Source of the DNA: Planctomycetota bacterium | Lineage (GTDB): Bacteria; Planctomycetota; Planctomycetia; Pirellulales; Lacipirellulaceae | Direction of reading: 5' to 3' | Length of the DNA: 6,307 nt | Assembly: GCA_024278035.1 (NCBI GenBank) | Contig: JAJRUA010000337.1 | Location: forward strand, 1-6,307 | Shown here: piece by piece, positions 1 to 6,185 of the stretch | Position numbering within the stretch: the stretch's first letter is position 1 | Layout: each line of letters opens with the position of its first letter | Translations under genes and position numbers: made by a program | Notes under the pieces: model-generated | Databases searched by the model: none | Told to the model about the DNA's origin: nothing | Seen by the model: only the letters and a program-made list of their open reading frames with translations

Positions 1-110
1 AGGATGAAGTGCTTGCCATGCGTGAAGCGGAGCAGCGCTACTTACAGTTTGCAGGGGTGGAGTTGCCACCGAACGCGGCCCAAATAACCCAACCCGGAGA
101 GACATCCTAG
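1..110 (+). CDS. ybeY: Probable YbeY rRNA maturation endonuclease, C-terminal end (partial)
   Basis: Only the last 35 codons are present, in the frame starting at base 3 and ending with TAG at 108-110. The visible tail begins DEVLAMREAEQRYLQFAG and continues into a short Pro/Gln-rich end. An acidic stretch followed by MR-x-x-E-x-x-x-L-x-x-x-G resembles what follows the zinc-binding HGxxHxxGxDH motif at the end of YbeY, a metal-dependent endoribonuclease of 16S rRNA 3' maturation and ribosome quality control. The catalytic histidines would lie upstream of the window, so the call rests on a short tail plus context: ybeY is often next to CNNM/CorC genes in bacteria, and such a gene follows here with a one-base overlap. 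The last 15 or so residues look like a lineage-specific extension. Any other protein with an amphipathic acidic C-terminal helix remains possible. Confidence 0.6.
   Translation, partial: DEVLAMREAEQRYLQFAGVELPPNAAQITQPGETS
96..101 (+). promoter_or_regulatory. Shine-Dalgarno for the GTG start at 110
   Basis: GGAGAG lies 8 bases before the GTG at 110-112, inside the 3' end of the upstream gene. It is the best ribosome-binding site near the CNNM gene and indicates that translation was meant to begin at 110, in the frame of the long downstream reading frame, rather than at the GTG (293) or ATG (299), which have no clear Shine-Dalgarno. Confidence 0.6.
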
Positions 111-211
111 TGAACGGCGACCCGCTGTTCTGGACGGCCCTGGCGGCACTGCCCCTCACCTCGCTTGCGGCGATAGGTGTGCGAGCGCTGCGCGATTTTT
201 CGCGTAAATAG
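110..211 (+). pseudogene. 5' part of the CNNM/CorC gene, ended by an in-frame TAG
   Basis: GTG at 110 overlaps the preceding TAG by one base (TAGTG) and has a well-placed GGAGAG. The frame encodes 33 residues, including a hydrophobic helix (FWTALAALPLTSLAAIGV) and a basic end (ALRDFSRK), and stops at TAG 209-211. Past the stop, the same frame continues without another stop as LQEICKRNQQVERFGQIVRK into the main reading frame. From memory of CNNM-like proteins in this phylum, a first transmembrane helix followed by FSR-x-x-LEE-x-C-x-R and an RFG-x-I-like segment is the expected N-terminus. I therefore read 110-1423 as one ancestral gene of 437 codons plus stop, broken by one nonsense codon at codon 34. 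No frame change is needed, which argues against an indel. A sequencing error, a real nonsense mutation or a genuinely separate small peptide are the alternatives. Confidence 0.6.
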
Positions 212-292
212 CTACAGGAAATCTGCAAGCGGAATCAGCAGGTTGAGCGTTTTGGCCAAATTGTTCGTAAGCACGAAATCACCGCCCTGGGG

Positions 293-1423
293 GTGGGAAT
301 GCTTGGAACCCTAGCGACGGCAATCTTCGCGGGTACAGCCGTTTGCTGGAGGCTTAGCCTTCTCGATCGCTCGGAAGAGCCAACTTGGCGAGCCGTGATG
401 ATGATTTCGCTAATGGTTGGCGTTGTGCTAGCGATCTTTCGTGTCGGGCTACCTTGGTCCATCGCCCGAGTCTGTGCCGCTCCCTTCGTGTATTACACCT
501 GGCCGTTTTGGCGGGCGCTGGGCTGGCTTACGGCACCCCTCTGGATTTTCGTTACGCTACTGGACGGAATTCTCCATCGCCTAGTCGGTCGTTCGCCAAA
601 CGCTCCCGATGAAGAGTCCATCGAAGAAGAGATTCGTGCGATCGTCACGGAAGGGCACCGCGGAGGTTTGCTTGAAGAGGATGCGCGGGAAATGATTGAG
701 GGCGTTATCGAATTGGGCGATGCCAACGTCTCAGAAATCATGACCCCGCGGACCGACATGCATATGCTTCATGCCGATCTCGGTTGGGATGAAATGCTGG
801 CCGATGTGATCGAAGCAGGGCATACCCGAATCCCCGTCTACGATAAAAGCCGTGACGATCTGCTCGGCCTGCTTTATGTCAAAGACCTTTTGCCCGAGTT
901 CGTTCATCGCGAAGCGGCTTCGTCCTCGGATAGCAAGCCAGAACGGACGGTCCGCGAACTAGTTCGTAAACCGATTTTCGTCCCCGAAACAAAAGCTGTG
1001 GATGACCTGTTAGAGATGTTCCAGCAAGAGCGAACCCATATCGCGATTGTGCTGGATGAGTACGGTGGCGTCTCGGGCCTTGTGACGATTGAGGATATTC
1101 TCGAAGAAATCGTCGGCGAAATCGTCGATGAGTACGACGAGGATGTCGAAGAAGAGATTCGGCAGATGGAGGATGGTTCGTGTGAGGCGGTTGGCCGTGC
1201 TCATGTGGATGAAATCAACGAAACGATGAACTTCAACCTCCCTGAGAACGACGACTACGATACGATTGCCGGGTTCGTTTTTACCGAACTCGGTCGTGTG
1301 CCAACCGTCGGCGAACAAGTCGTTTGGAAAGGGACCTTCCGCGTGACCGTCCTCCAAGCGACTCGCCGACGAATCGAGCGAGTGCGGATCGAACGAATCG
1401 AAACGACGGAAGAAAGTGGGTAG
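293..1423 (+). CDS. CNNM/CorC (HlyC) family membrane protein with two CBS domains; ancestral start at 110
   Basis: This is the longest uninterrupted part of the frame: GTG at 293 (ATG at 299) to TAG at 1421-1423, 376 residues. Hydrophobic helices lie at about residues 2-22, 34-55 and 62-95, the DUF21/CNNM-like transmembrane region minus the helix encoded at 110-211. An acidic linker (EESIEEEIRAIV, 107-118) and a helical segment follow, then CBS1 from VSEIMTPRTDM (146) to GLLYVKDLL (192-200), CBS2 from VRELVRKPIFVPE (220) to GGVSGLVTIEDILEEIVGEI (258-277), and a CorC_HlyC transporter-associated domain (about 297-370, including the D-Y-DTIAGFVF motif). In this family the CBS pair binds adenine nucleotides and gates Mg2+ (or Na+/Mg2+) efflux; older annotations say hemolysin. 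Domain identity is firm. Whether a functional protein is made is uncertain because an in-frame TAG precedes it and neither internal start has a clear ribosome-binding site. The gene converges with the minus-strand gene ending at 1472. Confidence 0.88.
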   Translation: MGMLGTLATAIFAGTAVCWRLSLLDRSEEPTWRAVMMISLMVGVVLAIFRVGLPWSIARVCAAPFVYYTWPFWRALGWLTAPLWIFVTLLDGILHRLVGRSPNAPDEESIEEEIRAIVTEGHRGGLLEEDAREMIEGVIELGDANVSEIMTPRTDMHMLHADLGWDEMLADVIEAGHTRIPVYDKSRDDLLGLLYVKDLLPEFVHREAASSSDSKPERTVRELVRKPIFVPETKAVDDLLEMFQQERTHIAIVLDEYGGVSGLVTIEDILEEIVGEIVDEYDEDVEEEIRQMEDGSCEAVGRAHVDEINETMNFNLPENDDYDTIAGFVFTELGRVPTVGEQVVWKGTFRVTVLQATRRRIERVRIERIETTEESG

Positions 1424-1430
1424 CCCCTCG

Positions 1431-1474
1431 GTTCAACGCTCCCCCTGCTTACGCTGGGGCTAACGACGCCGTTA
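1431..1474. repeat. Convergent intergenic hairpins, possible dispersed repeat or bidirectional terminator
   Basis: The 48-bp gap between two converging genes contains an imperfect hairpin with arms 1442-1448 and 1453-1459: four C-G pairs, a T-T mismatch, two G-C pairs and a TTAC loop. A second small stem (TAACG 1461-1465 with CGTTA 1470-1474, loop ACGC) overlaps the stop codon of the minus-strand gene. Neither is followed by a T-run, so a classical intrinsic terminator is not supported. The pattern of C-run, GCTTACGC, G-run and GCTAACGAC resembles short intergenic repeats I recall from planctomycete genomes. Only one copy is in this window, so repeat status is inference. Confidence 0.3.
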
Positions 1475-2275
1475 AATCGTGCGTAGGTAGGCCACGGAAT
1501 TTTCCAAGTCGCCACGGGGGTCGTTCCCCTCGTGACGTTGGGCGGTGACCCAGCCACGGTAACCGTGCTCTTCCAGGGTTCCAAGAACGCCCGGCATGTC
1601 CGCGGCTCCGCGTCCTAATTCTACCTCCGTGGCCCGGCCACTACCGCCGGCGAACTCCTGTACCGCATCGACGGCGTGGACATACAGCACCCGTTCGCCC
1701 AGTTGCTGGGCCACTTCGACGGGTTCGGCACCGGCGGTGATGAGCGCCGCCGGGTGCAACGCCGCTCCGATCGTCCCTTCGGGCAGGCGTTGAAAGAACT
1801 CGGATTGCACCTGAGCCTCGGCCCCCGATGCAATAGCGAGCCTTGCACCAACACGGTCCCCTTGCTCGGCAAGCAAAGTGAGCGATTCGAGCAACGTCTG
1901 CGTCGAGGGTTCGTCTTCCTCGCCACTCTCTTCACTGAAGGCTGGCAAACGCTCGGCATGGTGAAGAACGATACGGGCCCCAACTTTGTAGGCGAACGCC
2001 ATCGCCTCCCGCAGGGCCAAAAGTCGCCGCTCCAGGTCTTCGGTTTCTCCCAGGCCGCGGCGAGTGGGAAATGCTAGTGCAGCAACACGGAGCCCCAAGT
2101 CGTCGAGCAATTTGCGGAATTGCCGCAGGGCGGTCTGAGAAAAGTCAGCGATTCGAAGTTCATGGCGAACATCGATCTCGACTCCGTCCGCCCCCATCTT
2201 TGAGGCCAGGACGAGCGCTGGACGCAACGGCAGGCGGAGCGAGCGGGTCTGTATGCCGATCGGAGAGGTTGTCAT
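1472..2275 (-). CDS. Sugar phosphate isomerase/epimerase-like TIM-barrel protein (xylose isomerase-like, AP_endonuc_2 fold)
   Basis: ATG at 2275 to TAA at 1472-1474 gives 267 residues, normal for this fold and without a signal peptide, so cytoplasmic. Fold markers in order: GADGVEIDVR (28-37), LRQFRKLLDDLGLRVAAL (50-67), a helix with YKVGARIVLHH (96-106), RLAIASG (145-151), LHPAAL (173-178), YVHAVDA (198-204), and the closing GRGAADMPGVLGTLEEHGYRGW (221-242) with VTAQR (243-247). That last block is typical of this superfamily. Members isomerise or epimerise sugars, or act in inositol or hydroxypyruvate metabolism, through a metal held by Glu, Asp, His and Glu. Here only His200 is retained: the others align with Ala149, His174 and Gln246, so classic metal catalysis is doubtful and no substrate can be assigned. 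Residues 111-128 are an acidic insertion. No strong Shine-Dalgarno is seen before the start. The gene is divergent from the large secreted protein gene and convergent with the CNNM gene. Confidence 0.85.
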   Translation of the reverse strand: MTTSPIGIQTRSLRLPLRPALVLASKMGADGVEIDVRHELRIADFSQTALRQFRKLLDDLGLRVAALAFPTRRGLGETEDLERRLLALREAMAFAYKVGARIVLHHAERLPAFSEESGEEDEPSTQTLLESLTLLAEQGDRVGARLAIASGAEAQVQSEFFQRLPEGTIGAALHPAALITAGAEPVEVAQQLGERVLYVHAVDAVQEFAGGSGRATEVELGRGAADMPGVLGTLEEHGYRGWVTAQRHEGNDPRGDLENSVAYLRTI

Positions 2276-2375
2276 GGTTGTGTGGGCCGGTTTTAGTGAT
2301 CGACAAAGGGGGAATTAAAGCCGGTGAGGCACCCGTACCGTACATTTTCTCGGACTTCCACCACAAGGACCAATT

Positions 2376-2394
2376 TTCCAGCGGACCGCTGGAA
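2376..2394. promoter_or_regulatory. 19-bp near-perfect inverted repeat, candidate operator
   Basis: TTCCAGCGGACCGCTGGAA has two 9-bp arms that are exact reverse complements around one central base. It sits 20 bases before the ATG at 2415 and about 100 bases before the minus-strand start at 2275, in the only divergent spacer of the window. The symmetry fits a homodimeric regulator site. As RNA it would form a GC-rich hairpin just upstream of the 2415 ribosome-binding region (AGGA at 2396-2399), so it could also act on translation. No T-run follows on the plus strand, so it is not a plus-strand terminator. The regulator is unknown, and I could not recognise -35 or -10 boxes in the rest of the 2276-2414 spacer. 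Confidence 0.4.
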
Positions 2395-2414
2395 TAGGAT
2401 GTTTACCCCCCCTC

Positions 2415-5330
2415 ATGTTAATGCGACGTTTCTCACGATCGGTCTTTGTAAGCGTAGGGGTATTGGCGGTTGGCTGCGCGCCTTGCTTTGCCATTGGAAC
2501 GACGGAATCGGCCTCACAATCGTACTCCGAAAAGCATTCGCTAGAGCAAGGGGCCGACGACGATGCGACGCCGGACCTTGTCGAGGTTTTTAGTTGTCGG
2601 TTCGACGCAGGAAATTGGGATGTCAACTACGATCGCTGGCCCGACCGCTGGACACGCCTTCGGGACGAAGAACATCCAGGATACGTGCGGATGCAGATCG
2701 AAGAGTCCCAGGACGAAGTTCCAGAAAATCGACTTGTTATCTACCCCGACGGTGCCTCGGCCAGCACCTTGAGCCCGCCGATTCATGTGATGCCCAAGTT
2801 CAGCTACCTGTTGAGCCTCAAGCTCAAGATCGCAGGAGTGCGTTACGGTAAGGTGTACGTCCGGATGGCTTTTCTCGATCCGGAAGGAAGACCTCATCAA
2901 GTGGATACGTACGGCCCTGTTGCGGTCACCGGTGATTGGTTGGACTTGCATCTTCCGCCCCACCAGCCGAAGGATAAGGAAATCGATCGCCTCGTGGTCC
3001 ACATCGATTTTGAGCGAGGCCAGAGAAGTGATTTAGAAGCGGCAATTTCCGTTACCGACCTGAGCCTCGCGCGATCGCCCAGCATTCGTATTCATACCGA
3101 CAGTGAGTACAACGTCTATACCGACGCGAAGGACGTGAAGGTAACTTGCACTCTCTCCGGCATTTTGGAGAGCAACCCCGAGATTCGCTTCCAATTGCTC
3201 GATGCTTCCAACAAACAGATTGGTGCCCAGGGGGTCCTGGAATTGGATGGCGAAGTGATTAGCGAATCGACGACCCATGCCTCGGACATTGTCGATGGGC
3301 TGAATAGCGAGTTCGACGTTTACGAGGGATCGATCGATTGGCATCCGCCGATCACCGACTACGGTTTCTACCGCGTTCGCGTGCAGATGATTAGCTCAGA
3401 AACGGGCCGTATTATGGACGATCCCGCAATTACCTTGGCGGTGGTCCGAAGTGATTTGGAGCGGAGCGATTATGGTGAGTTTGGTTGGTCTTTGCCCCAT
3501 GCGGATAAGCCTCTCTCATTCTCGGTCTTGCAAGAACTACTTCCCTTGGCGGGTGTGAATAAAGTAAAAACGCCCGTCTGGTTTGCGCCGGACGACGAGA
3601 AACGGGGCGATGCGTTTGTTCGTTTTGCGGACCAACTTGCTGTGCGCAGGATCGAAACGATCGGCGTTCTTGAGGATCCAAACGTGCGAATAGCGGACCC
3701 CTTTTCCCTGGAACCCTCCTCCCCCATTGAGGGATTGTTATCCGCCGACTCAACGCATTGGCTGCCGTTGATCGATCACGTCATCACCAAGCTCTCGCTA
3801 CGCATTCACTGGTGGCAATTGGGCCGGGATGGCGATACGAGCTTTGTTGGGTACGGAGGCCTGATTGACAAGATTTTTGCCGTCCGAAACGAAATGTTCC
3901 GTTTTGGACAGGATGTTCGGATCGGGCTGGGTTGGCGATGGGATCATACTCGCCAGTGGGATAAGCTCTTGACTTGGGACTTTGAACAAATGTCGGGGCG
4001 TGAAAGCACCGACGCGTCCGAGTTGGATAAAAGGCTTCGCGAAGCTCCAAAAACTACGGCGGATCGTTGGGTACTTGTCGAGCCCCCCCAATTTCCATCG
4101 AAAGAAATGGAGATCGGCTCTGAAGAGGACGCCGATCGGCATCGAAGACGCATCCGCGATTTCGTTGAGCAAATTATTGTTGCTAAGGTTCGGGGCGTGG
4201 ACGGTATCTTTATTGCGAACCCTTTTGCTGGGCTAGCGGACCCCAAGGCCGAGCAATACGGCGTGATGAATGTAGATGGAACACCGGGGGAGTTGCTCTT
4301 GCCTTGGCGAACCTGTGCCCGGCTGTTAGGTGGCGCGGAGTTTATTGGGAGTGTCGTGCTTCCGAAGGGGAGTCAGAATTGGATATTCCGCCGAACGGAT
4401 GGAAAGATCGTGATGGCGATTTGGAATCACTCTCCGACTCAAGAAACTTTGTATCTTGGGGAAGAGGTCCACCTGATTGATATTTGGGGAAAGACACGCC
4501 GCGCAAAAACGTCCGACGGCCGGCAGTCCATCGCCGTGGATCGCATGCCCCAATTTGTGATTGGCCTCAACGAGTCGGTTGCACGGTGGCGGATGGCGAC
4601 TCGCTTTAAGATGGAAAAAATACCAAGTATCTTTGCGGTGGCTCATCCCAACGCTCTCATCGTCCTCAACGAGTTCCCGCAAGGGGTTGGTGGTACGGTA
4701 AGACTGTTTGTTCCATCCGCTGGAGCAGAAGGTGATGAAGTGAAGGGTAAAGATTGGCAGATCACGCCTGAGAAAGGGCGGCTAAGCCTTGCGGCAGGTG
4801 CCCAATTCCAGATGCCCTTCGAGACGATGCTGAAGGAAGCCGGGTTTGGAGATCAGCCGATCCGGATCGATTTCTCACTTAAGGCAGACAAAGATTATCA
4901 GTTCAGTGTGTGGCGAAAAATCCATGTAGGACAAGGGAGTCTACGCCTCGATATCACTTCAGAAATCACTCCCGAAGGCCGGCTCGTGATCCTTCAGGAA
5001 ATGAGCAGCTCCACCGGTCGGCCCTCGGACTTCAAGTGCTCACTTTATGCCCCCCCGGCACGCCGAAAGCGAGCACAAATTTTTCAGCTAGGCGCTGAAG
5101 TCGACAAGAAGACTTATACCTACCTTGATGGCCGATCCATGATTGGGAACGAAATGAAACTCCGTATCGAGGAAGTCGATGGCAATCGTGTCTTGATTCG
5201 ACGGTTTATCGTTCAGCCGAGAGAAAGGCCAGAGGTGCTGGACGGAGCCGTGAACCTTACCTTGGAAAATCAGCCGGAAGCTACTTCGGGGAAGTTCTCC
5301 AAGAAGGGGAAAGTTGTTGAAGGTAGCTGA
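2415..5330 (+). CDS. Large secreted protein with glycosidase-like central region and beta-sandwich domains, function unknown
   Basis: The reading frame encodes 971 residues from ATG 2415 (ATG 2421 also possible) to TGA. An N-terminal signal (MLMRRFSRSVFVSVGVLAVG) fits either signal peptidase I cleavage after CFA (residue 26) or a lipoprotein with Cys21 in LAVGC, so it is exported. Regions: a low-complexity linker (27-55); a beta-rich, carbohydrate-binding-like segment (about 56-220); a second beta-rich segment (222-345) containing YGFYRVRVQM (316-325); an alpha/beta region resembling a clan GH-A glycosidase barrel (about 352-640), with VNKVKTPVWF, IHWWQLGRDGDTSFVGYGG and VDGIFIANPF; a small beta domain (641-720) like those closing GH39/GH30-type barrels; and a C-terminal region (730-935) in which DWQITPEKGRLSLAAGAQ resembles NEW3-type beta-sandwiches. 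The usual Asn-Glu acid/base after the WQLG strand is absent (Arg-Asp instead) and no nucleophile Glu is evident, so enzymatic activity is not claimed. The tail is Lys/Gly-rich. A role at the cell surface or in polysaccharide handling is inference. nif3 follows 66 bp downstream. Confidence 0.8.
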   Translation: MLMRRFSRSVFVSVGVLAVGCAPCFAIGTTESASQSYSEKHSLEQGADDDATPDLVEVFSCRFDAGNWDVNYDRWPDRWTRLRDEEHPGYVRMQIEESQDEVPENRLVIYPDGASASTLSPPIHVMPKFSYLLSLKLKIAGVRYGKVYVRMAFLDPEGRPHQVDTYGPVAVTGDWLDLHLPPHQPKDKEIDRLVVHIDFERGQRSDLEAAISVTDLSLARSPSIRIHTDSEYNVYTDAKDVKVTCTLSGILESNPEIRFQLLDASNKQIGAQGVLELDGEVISESTTHASDIVDGLNSEFDVYEGSIDWHPPITDYGFYRVRVQMISSETGRIMDDPAITLAVVRSDLERSDYGEFGWSLPHADKPLSFSVLQELLPLAGVNKVKTPVWFAPDDEKRGDAFVRFADQLAVRRIETIGVLEDPNVRIADPFSLEPSSPIEGLLSADSTHWLPLIDHVITKLSLRIHWWQLGRDGDTSFVGYGGLIDKIFAVRNEMFRFGQDVRIGLGWRWDHTRQWDKLLTWDFEQMSGRESTDASELDKRLREAPKTTADRWVLVEPPQFPSKEMEIGSEEDADRHRRRIRDFVEQIIVAKVRGVDGIFIANPFAGLADPKAEQYGVMNVDGTPGELLLPWRTCARLLGGAEFIGSVVLPKGSQNWIFRRTDGKIVMAIWNHSPTQETLYLGEEVHLIDIWGKTRRAKTSDGRQSIAVDRMPQFVIGLNESVARWRMATRFKMEKIPSIFAVAHPNALIVLNEFPQGVGGTVRLFVPSAGAEGDEVKGKDWQITPEKGRLSLAAGAQFQMPFETMLKEAGFGDQPIRIDFSLKADKDYQFSVWRKIHVGQGSLRLDITSEITPEGRLVILQEMSSSTGRPSDFKCSLYAPPARRKRAQIFQLGAEVDKKTYTYLDGRSMIGNEMKLRIEEVDGNRVLIRRFIVQPRERPEVLDGAVNLTLENQPEATSGKFSKKGKVVEGS

Positions 5331-5384
5331 CCCCGTGAGTGGCGAATGGTAGACTGGCTTGCTCACGAATTTCCTGCGAATCTC

Positions 5385-5389
5385 GGAAG
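5385..5389 (+). promoter_or_regulatory. Shine-Dalgarno-like site for the ATG at 5397
   Basis: GGAAG lies 7 bases before ATG 5397. The alternative in-frame ATG at 5346 has only a weak purine stretch before it and would add 17 residues (MVDWLAHEFPANLGSEP) not expected at the start of this family, so the site favours 5397. Confidence 0.4.
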
Positions 5390-5396
5390 CGAACCG

Positions 5397-6185
5397 ATGC
5401 CTACGATTGCTGATGCTGCCCAACTTTTGGAAACGTACGCGCCGCTCTCCTTGGCCGAGGAGTGGGACAATGTGGGCCTGTTGGTGGGCGATCCGGGGGC
5501 TCCGCTCGGTCGGATTATGACTTGCCTCACGGTTGCCCCCAAGGTGGTAGAAGAGGCGATCGATCGAGGGGTGGACCTCATCGTGGCTCATCATCCCTTG
5601 CCTTTCCATCCGCTTAGAAGGCTCACGACCGACACGGTGGAGGGCCACCTGTTGTGGCGGCTGATGGGCGCAGGAATTGGGGTCTACAGTGCTCACACGG
5701 CCTTCGATTCGGCAGCGGGGGGAATCAACGAGCAATTGGCGGGCGGTCTAGGCCTTAGTACAGTAAGGCCCTTTAGTCCAAGCGAGCGACCCGATGGAGC
5801 CGGCACAGGCCGCCTAGGGGCCCCGCCTGCAGGAACGACACTCAGCTCCTTAGCCAAAATAGCCAAGCAATTCCTCGGCCTACCACATCTTCGCGTTGTT
5901 GGAACAGACGAGCAGCCAATCGGCCGACTGGCCATTGCCTGTGGCAGCGGTGGCTCGCTGCTAGACGATGCCGTGGCGGCCGGTTCCGATGCCTTGCTCA
6001 CGGGGGAGGCAACCTACCATGAGTGCCTGAAGGCCGAATCGCTGGGGGTGGCACTCCTTCTGACCGGGCATTACGCCAGCGAGCGGTTCGCCATGGAGAC
6101 GCTCGCCCAGTGGCTGAGCGATGGCATAAAAGGCGTTGAAGTCGAGGCAAGTGAGACTGAAAGCTCCCCGCTACGCCTCTTTTGA
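5397..6185 (+). CDS. Nif3/YbgI/YqfO family dinuclear metal-binding protein (GTP cyclohydrolase 1 type 2-like)
   Basis: ATG 5397 to TGA 6183-6185 gives 262 residues, the size of the single-domain YbgI form and without the insert found in YqfO-type members. Conserved blocks in order: APLSLAEEWDNVGLLVG (15-31); LIVAHHPLPF (61-70) with metal ligands His65 and His66; GVYSAHTAFDSAAGGIN (95-111) with Asp104; LAIACGSGG (178-186); DALLTGEATYHE (198-209); and LLLTGHYASER (220-230) with His225 and Glu229. All ligands of the two-metal site known from E. coli YbgI are present. The family forms toroidal hexamers; annotations range from GTP cyclohydrolase to metal-dependent hydrolase and the cellular role is unsettled. 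I chose 5397 over the in-frame ATG 5346 because the family starts just before the ALLETYAP-like helix and because of the GGAAG before it. It follows the 971-residue gene head to tail and may share its transcript. Confidence 0.93.
   Translation: MPTIADAAQLLETYAPLSLAEEWDNVGLLVGDPGAPLGRIMTCLTVAPKVVEEAIDRGVDLIVAHHPLPFHPLRRLTTDTVEGHLLWRLMGAGIGVYSAHTAFDSAAGGINEQLAGGLGLSTVRPFSPSERPDGAGTGRLGAPPAGTTLSSLAKIAKQFLGLPHLRVVGTDEQPIGRLAIACGSGGSLLDDAVAAGSDALLTGEATYHECLKAESLGVALLLTGHYASERFAMETLAQWLSDGIKGVEVEASETESSPLRLF

Noticed and set aside
209..211. Reading the TAG as a programmed recoding site (pyrrolysine-type or genome-wide amber reassignment)
   Set aside because: The ybeY-like gene and the CNNM gene both end naturally in TAG, and no downstream recoding structure is evident, so a mutation or error is simpler.
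1010..1357. 115-codon minus-strand open frame
   Set aside because: It is antisense to the CBS2/CorC part of the CNNM gene, where the plus-strand protein motifs are unmistakable.
1676..2077. 133-codon plus-strand open frame
   Set aside because: It is fully antisense to the TIM-barrel gene, whose conserved motifs show that the minus strand is coding; no independent ribosome-binding site or family signature.
2399..2593. ATG at 2399 opening another frame over the start of the secreted protein gene
   Set aside because: That frame ends at 2593 and has no signal peptide or motif, whereas the frame from 2415 begins with a clear export signal and stays open for 971 codons.
2541..3002. 153-codon minus-strand open frame inside the large secreted protein gene
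   Set aside because: The plus strand runs open for 971 codons with a proper signal peptide; the antisense frame shows no motif or start signal.
5346..5396. nif3 starting at ATG 5346
   Set aside because: The added 17 residues do not resemble the family N-terminus, the Shine-Dalgarno is weaker than that of 5397, and the Nif3 core begins right after the 5397 start.
5088..5735. 215-codon minus-strand open frame across the secreted protein/nif3 junction
   Set aside because: It lies antisense to two well-supported genes, has no recognisable motif, and its composition (many Arg, His, Ser and Pro) is that of a shadow frame.
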